Shown: one piece after another, positions 59,189 to 64,000 of the stretch
How positions within the stretch are numbered: position 1 is the first letter of the stretch
Layout: every line of letters starts with the position of its first letter
Assembly: GCA_021642125.1 (NCBI GenBank)
Contig: JAKIXB010000026.1
Span: forward strand, 1-64,000
Reading direction: 5' to 3'
From: Nothophoma quercina
Taxonomy: Eukaryota > Ascomycota > Dothideomycetes > Pleosporales > Didymellaceae
Length of the DNA stretch: 64,000 bases
Program-made: the position numbers and the translations under genes
The notes under the pieces: generated by a model
What the model was told of the DNA's origin: nothing
The model's database searches: none
The model's input: the letters and a program-made list of their open reading frames with translations, nothing else

Positions 59189-60366
59189 TCGTCGCAAGTC
59201 AAGATGCTACATCACTTCAGTTGACTACCTCACCGCACATGTTTGGAGGCACGATGGCGATCACCCTCGAGCATTTGACAGGTCCCTCTAAGATGGCACT
59301 GCATATCGTACCCCACAAGAGGGCCGTTTCTCACGAGTTGGCCCCCAGGATCGACAGGGGACCACACGCACACCGGCAGTCGCAATGACTCGCATATCTC
59401 GGACTGCCCGATAGGGCTGCGACGGAGCAGACTTCATCTCTGCGGACCATCGTTCCTCTAGCTTAAGCACGGTCTGACATGTCCCGGCCATCACTCAAAA
59501 CGACATCTGACCATCGACCGGTGAACCAGAATCAGGAGAAGAACGGAGCAAATAACAAGATGAATCTCAACAGTCACAAAATTGCATTTCCGTCTTACGT
59601 GTTGGCACTGCTCGTTGTGTTTCTGGTCGATCTTACTAATAATCTTTTTGACTCAATACATTCCATCAACAACATCTTCAACTATCAATCTCCCCTTTCG
59701 TCGAGTCATCTTGTACCCAGAAGCCAGGGATGTTTTGCACATATACATCTGTAACACAACACTAGGTGTGCGCATTGTTGACAACTGCTTATTTATAATC
59801 TCAACAGCTACAATACGGTAGAACCCTGTCAATATCACGTCGGCTTGGTTGCGATCGAGGATATCTCGAGCCCGGACATATTGTACGCTCGCCCATGCTG
59901 GTTCCCCTGAGTAGTCAGTGTACTTGCTTCGGCGTCTGCCCGTTATCCAGAAGATGTACCAAATGCTACCCAGACTTCAGGGCTTGTGTAAACATTGACT
60001 TCACGGTATCACTTCGAAACGAACTCTGCCATAGCGGATCTTTGTGCATCATTCAAAGACTACTTCTTGGTAGGAACCACTTTCAACATCGGTACAGCAT
60101 ACAGCTTAGAACAAGCAGACTAGGTGGTATTCCGTCCTAGAGCACACCCATACTTTTGTTGTCTGGCCAAGGAACTTACTCATCAGGACTACGTCAAAAA
60201 AGACCTTGACGTAGAGTCAAGAATTCTTTCTATTAGGTAGCGATCTCTGACAGTTTCTCCACAGAAATCATATGACATGCGCATTCACTGCAAAACCCTC
60301 AGCCGGGTAATGCTTTTGTTACATGAAACACCATCCCACTCCCATGTAGCTTCAACTAACATTGTA
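59189..60366. other. Intergenic region
   Basis: Convergent 3' ends of Yvh1 and the WSC gene. Nothing recognised. Confidence 0.5.
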
Positions 60367-61251
60367 TTACCACCGCCAGAACATCTCTGCATTTCTTCTC
60401 GCACCCGAGCTTGCTGTTGTAGTTGGTCCAGCAGATCCACTATTCGTCGTAGAAGCAGTAGCTGCGGTACCTGTCCCAATGCTGTTTGCCGCGCTTCCCT
60501 GTGCAGCAAAGACATTCATACGTTGAGTCCCTCCACAGATCACTTTCGGGTCACCACCACACGGCGTGTTACAATCGTTCTGGTTCTCCGCTAAAGTGGA
60601 CACTGTTGCATTGACTTGATCGCCACACCAGCACTCAGTCCCATCTTTCAGGCCAGCCATCTTGTACTGGACGTGATAGCATTTTTCTTTGCACTTGTCC
60701 ACGGTTTCCTCCGGATCCCGGGGTACATAACGGAAAGTGAGGGCCCACTCCCACACAAGGTCCTTGCCATTCGAGCCATCGTTGAAGTTGTTGGCGTAGC
60801 ATCCCATCTCTTTCCAGGTACTTGGAGAAGCAACCGGTGCAATTGTGCTCGTCGTCCGTGCTGGCGCGTCGCTCCTCGTCACAGGAATGGTCCAGCCATC
60901 GGCATCGGTCGTCATTGACATCAGAGGGAGTGTGTATTCATAGCCGCCCTGCTCTGATATTGTCGTCGTGGTGTAGTTGACTGAATCCTCGAGCATGGCT
61001 TGTGTCATGATACAGTAGCTCATGTAATTGAACCACGGTTTGCAGTCGAGGCCTACTGAAGGATTCCAGGCTTGGAAGCGTTTCGGCTCAACATTCCAAT
61101 ATCGAAGGGTCTTCTCGCATGTGTCTACGGAGGCATCCTTGACGTCTGCCCACGCGACGCAGTCTTTCGTGGTGCGCTCATCGTATCCATACTGTTGAGA
61201 GACGGCCGTGCGCGCGAGTGCTGCGACGGCGAGGAAGATGTGTTGTTTCAT
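60367..61251 (-). CDS. Secreted WSC-domain protein
   Basis: A single exon of 294 residues. A signal peptide (MKQHIFLAVAALARTAVS) is followed by a LysM-like region (DCVAWADVKDASVDTCEKTL, YWNVEPKRFQAWNPSVGLDC), a Thr/Ser/Pro spacer, a WSC domain (MGCYANNFND, VDKCKEKCYHVQYKMAGLKD, ECWCGDQVNA, CGGDPKVICGGTQRMNVFAA) and a Ser/Thr/Gly-rich tail ending in Arg and Trp residues, possibly a cell-wall or membrane-anchor signal. WSC domains bind carbohydrates and occur in cell-wall sensors and secreted enzymes; no catalytic domain or obvious transmembrane helix follows here. It is a close paralogue of the start-less copy at 36956-37834, in opposite orientation. Confidence 0.88.
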   Translation of the reverse strand: MKQHIFLAVAALARTAVSQQYGYDERTTKDCVAWADVKDASVDTCEKTLRYWNVEPKRFQAWNPSVGLDCKPWFNYMSYCIMTQAMLEDSVNYTTTTISEQGGYEYTLPLMSMTTDADGWTIPVTRSDAPARTTSTIAPVASPSTWKEMGCYANNFNDGSNGKDLVWEWALTFRYVPRDPEETVDKCKEKCYHVQYKMAGLKDGTECWCGDQVNATVSTLAENQNDCNTPCGGDPKVICGGTQRMNVFAAQGSAANSIGTGTAATASTTNSGSAGPTTTASSGARRNAEMFWRW

Positions 61252-62708
61252 GGTACAAAGGGTGTTGAAATAACGCCAGAAAACGCCGGATCGAGTACAA
61301 CCAGGAGCAGGTTTCTGGATGAGGGTTGATGCAGCGACAAAAGCAAGCCGTAAGATTATGAGGAAGAGGCTAGGGGAAGGTAGTGTGGACAGAGAGATGC
61401 AAGATAAGGCGTGTATGCCCTCTTGTGATACTTTGTTTCTTTCAGCCCTTTTTCACAGAATGTAATCTCGCCTACACCGGCCAAGCCCGGGGCGCAGCAT
61501 CGTGACGCTAGTTTAGGAAGGTGAATAATAGGGCGCCCTACACTCACTACATTGGCGCTAGCCTTTTGCAGACTAGTGCATGTAGATGAGTCGTAGCAGC
61601 CGCGCTCTAACCACAGTTGTCCTTTATCGTGAACAACACCCTTCGGTTGACGACTGCTAGGAAAACTATGCTTCAAACGTCCTCCTCCATTTCACGCTTC
61701 CGGTGGAAGTTTGCTGGGAAGCGCGATCAGGTATTACGATTCAAATCAGAACATCTACAAGTTCGTCGAACAACCAGGAGAGAAGCTACACGAAAAATCC
61801 ATCAAGCATGGCAACAACTTTTCATAATTTCTCCCTTCTCCCCTAGAGCTCCGGGCCACGATCTAGGACATGACCATTGAGCCTCGGACGGTCGAATCTC
61901 GCGAGTCCAAGTCATTTCATGCAGGTGGTTGAATTAGAAGAAAATACCATCTAACCTCCTCCACACTGGATCTAGCATAGCCCCATACCTGTCGCGAAGT
62001 CCGCAATCGCGGTCCGTACAAGTGAGAGCTTTTGGAGACCGCCATTAGCCGCAGAACAGTACAGAAATACGTGTGGATGAATCTCGAAATCGATTTGCTC
62101 GACATCGGAGCGGGCTTCTTTGACAAGTTCCATGCGGTGGCGGCAAGAATTAAGCGACTCCAATACAAGTAGTACGAGATCACAGGGCCTGACGGTACAT
62201 ACTCCTGACGCACTGAGAACATAATCTCCGCGTCTTGACGAACGTTAAAGAATTGCAAGTGGTTTGTGCAGATGGCCTTTTCGGATAGGCTCTAGCCACC
62301 GAGGAGTTGTACTGGCCTTGAAAGCTGGAAAATCTATACTTGATCGACCCTTTTGTCAAGCAGATCTGGAGTACTGATGCAGAGGAAAGGCTCGCCAGGG
62401 AGCTGACGTCTGAGAGTGGAGATGGAGATATCTGAGAGACGAGCCTCTTGCTGCGGAGTAGAGAATAGCGCAGAAAGTGGTTGCTTCGTTTGAGAGATAC
62501 AAAGTCTGGAGAAGTTTGGCCTGAATCTGCGGCTGCCTACTTTCGGTCGTGGGAAGGATTGGTAGAAGTCGTATGATATACAGCCTCGCCTCGATACAGC
62601 CTAGCGTGACCATGTGAGTCGTACTCACCCCGTGCATATAATACTTGCGCCTCGTAAACTGTTGTGCTAGTAAAGTTATCGCCAATTGCTACTACAATCG
62701 AAAACACC
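61252..62708. other. Intergenic region
   Basis: About 1.46 kb between divergent genes. No coding exon, RNA or repeat was recognised. Confidence 0.45.
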
Positions 62709-63507
62709 ATGACAGAGCAGCGGTCTGAGAGCGCGCTGGGTAAGTTCTGCCACCTTTGTCCTATCACTGTGGAAGATGACGAAGTGGAAGATGACATCCA
62801 TCCACGCGTCTTCCGAAAAGACATGAACGATTTCGAAGGGGAAAAGCTTCCTCAACAAGTCGACCCAATGGCCAACAGGACGTTCCACAAGTTCGCTCTA
62901 CTTCCCACTGAGCTTCGTCTCCAAATTTGGGACATGACAGTCGAGCCCCGCAATGTGGGAATCAGAACCGTTCCAATGCCAGCTGGGAAGAAATACGAAC
63001 CTCTCATAGTCTCGAGCATACCGGTACCAGCTTCACTACAGACATGCCATGAATCACGAGATCATCTGCAGAGGCGATATAAGCAGTACTTCGCCGAACC
63101 AACTGCAGGTAAATCACTCTGGCATACATCGTCTCTGGCTGAATCTTGACGCCGACATGGTCTCTATCGATATTAAAATACCATTCGAGGCCCTCGAACC
63201 AATCGCTTCGAGTGTTAAGCGACTGCGCTTCGAGCGTGATGGGGGCGATCACATTGGCAACGACTGGCCCGCCGACTCCTTAAAGATGTTTGTAAACCTT
63301 GTGGAAGTGCATGTTGTTTGCGTTGAAGGGCTGAGGTCTTGGCGCCATCCTCTGAAGCGGCTTTACTGGCCCTGTGGTGAGGAGAACGTGCGTTTCATTG
63401 ATCCGGACCGAGATGATCCTCGAGGGGAAATGTATAGCGGTAGAGAGATGGAGGAGCTGCTAGATAGTGAGGACGAGCCTGAGTTACTGTGCATGCTTTT
63501 CGATTGA
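62709..63507 (+). pseudogene. 2EXR-domain protein with an apparent frameshift
   Basis: The ATG at 62709 opens a frame that contains the 2EXR signature FHKFALLPTELRLQIWDMTV and PRNVGIRTVPMPAGKKYEPL, then SLQTCHESRDHLQRRYKQYF. This frame ends at 63149. The family's next block (GIHRLWLNLDADMVSIDIKI, then LEPIASSVKRLRFERD and LKMFVNLVEVHVVC) reads from about 63130 onward one base later. A single extra base between about 63111 and 63135 would explain it; no GT-AG pair can remove it without deleting the conserved block. The rest is intact to 63507. The function of 2EXR proteins is unknown, though they are abundant in filamentous ascomycetes. Confidence 0.75.
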
Positions 63508-64000
63508 AAAGCGACAGTCAAAGCAGACTTTGCGATATGGACGCATCGCTAAGACTTCAGAGTGAAGGAATCGGATATTCCGTTGCTATGAGCGAACATG
63601 CCTTGGGTCATATCTATGGCTGTAGTCAGGACTGAATAAGCACTAGTCAACACCGTCTTTTTCTTTCATATCAACTTTCCGATCGTTGCATCTTCGGAGG
63701 AGAGGCTGATCATCTTGTTACCTGCTCTGGTTTCTTCGCCGGTGCCGTAGCTACCGAGCAACATCATGTCCTAGACATGCGAGCATGAGCTTATGAGAGA
63801 TGGTTTCGATCATCGCTTTCTGCACTGGACACACCATCACTGTTTCTGACCCAGAGGCCCTCGAGAGGACATTCGCTGCCTTCCAAAAGATGCACCAAGC
63901 GAAGATCAGCCCGTGGGCAGAATACCGTAGCTCTTTCCTCTATACGACCTTGGGTCCAAGATCGATGCTCTTCTTCTTTTCAAAGATGTAGTAGAAGAGA
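63508..64000. other. Right end of window, unassigned
   Basis: A short plus-strand frame (63800-63991) has no recognisable domain. It could be an exon of a gene that continues beyond the window, but there is no support. Confidence 0.3.

Overview
This window is the left end of a chromosome of a filamentous ascomycete (Pezizomycotina; gene content and style fit Dothideomycetes, but I cannot name the species). It opens with about 19.5 copies of the telomere repeat CCCTAA (1-117). Genes have short GT-AG introns, mostly 48-90 bp, and there are typical filamentous-fungus families: a HET protein, a rhodopsin-domain membrane protein, WSC proteins, a 2EXR protein, and Zn2Cys6 and C2H2 regulators.

Layout. 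(1) 1-117: telomere. (2) 118 to about 20,800: AT-rich, gene-free DNA made of Gypsy-type LTR retrotransposons destroyed by C-to-T/G-to-A change in CpA/TpG context (RIP-like). It holds a chromovirus integrase-chromodomain remnant cut by the telomere, one full-length element on the minus strand (1669-8409, two 446-bp LTRs), a second truncated copy (about 9482-14343), a third rearranged copy (about 15187-18511), and two nested solo LTRs with perfect 5-bp target duplications. (3) About 20.9-38 kb: a subtelomeric accessory zone with an O-methyltransferase, a rhodopsin-domain protein and a HET protein (each with an apparent frameshift), a rhamnogalacturonan acetylesterase-like hydrolase, a secreted DUF3237 protein, a cluster of gene relics (YdcF/DUF218-like, Zn2Cys6, PrpF-like), a C2H2 protein, a small unknown gene and a WSC gene that seems to have lost its start codon. 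(4) About 39-59 kb: a conserved housekeeping block, with a DUF3712 vacuolar-type membrane protein, ornithine carbamoyltransferase, AFG1-like mitochondrial ATPase, TRAPPC2L, complex I PSST subunit, TatD nuclease, Vfa1, a large C2H2 protein and the Yvh1 phosphatase. (5) 59-64 kb: an intact WSC paralogue and a 2EXR protein with a frameshift.

There is no single operon-like system. The clearest picture is a gradient from telomere, through TE graveyard and decaying accessory genes, to intact housekeeping genes. Several core genes are arranged head to head (DUF3712/OTC, TRAPPC2L/complex I, TatD/Vfa1). The features most worth following are the telomere that joins directly onto a TE reading frame, a cysteine-rich plus coiled-coil reading frame running antisense to Gypsy pol, and the relic cluster at 30.9-33.5 kb.
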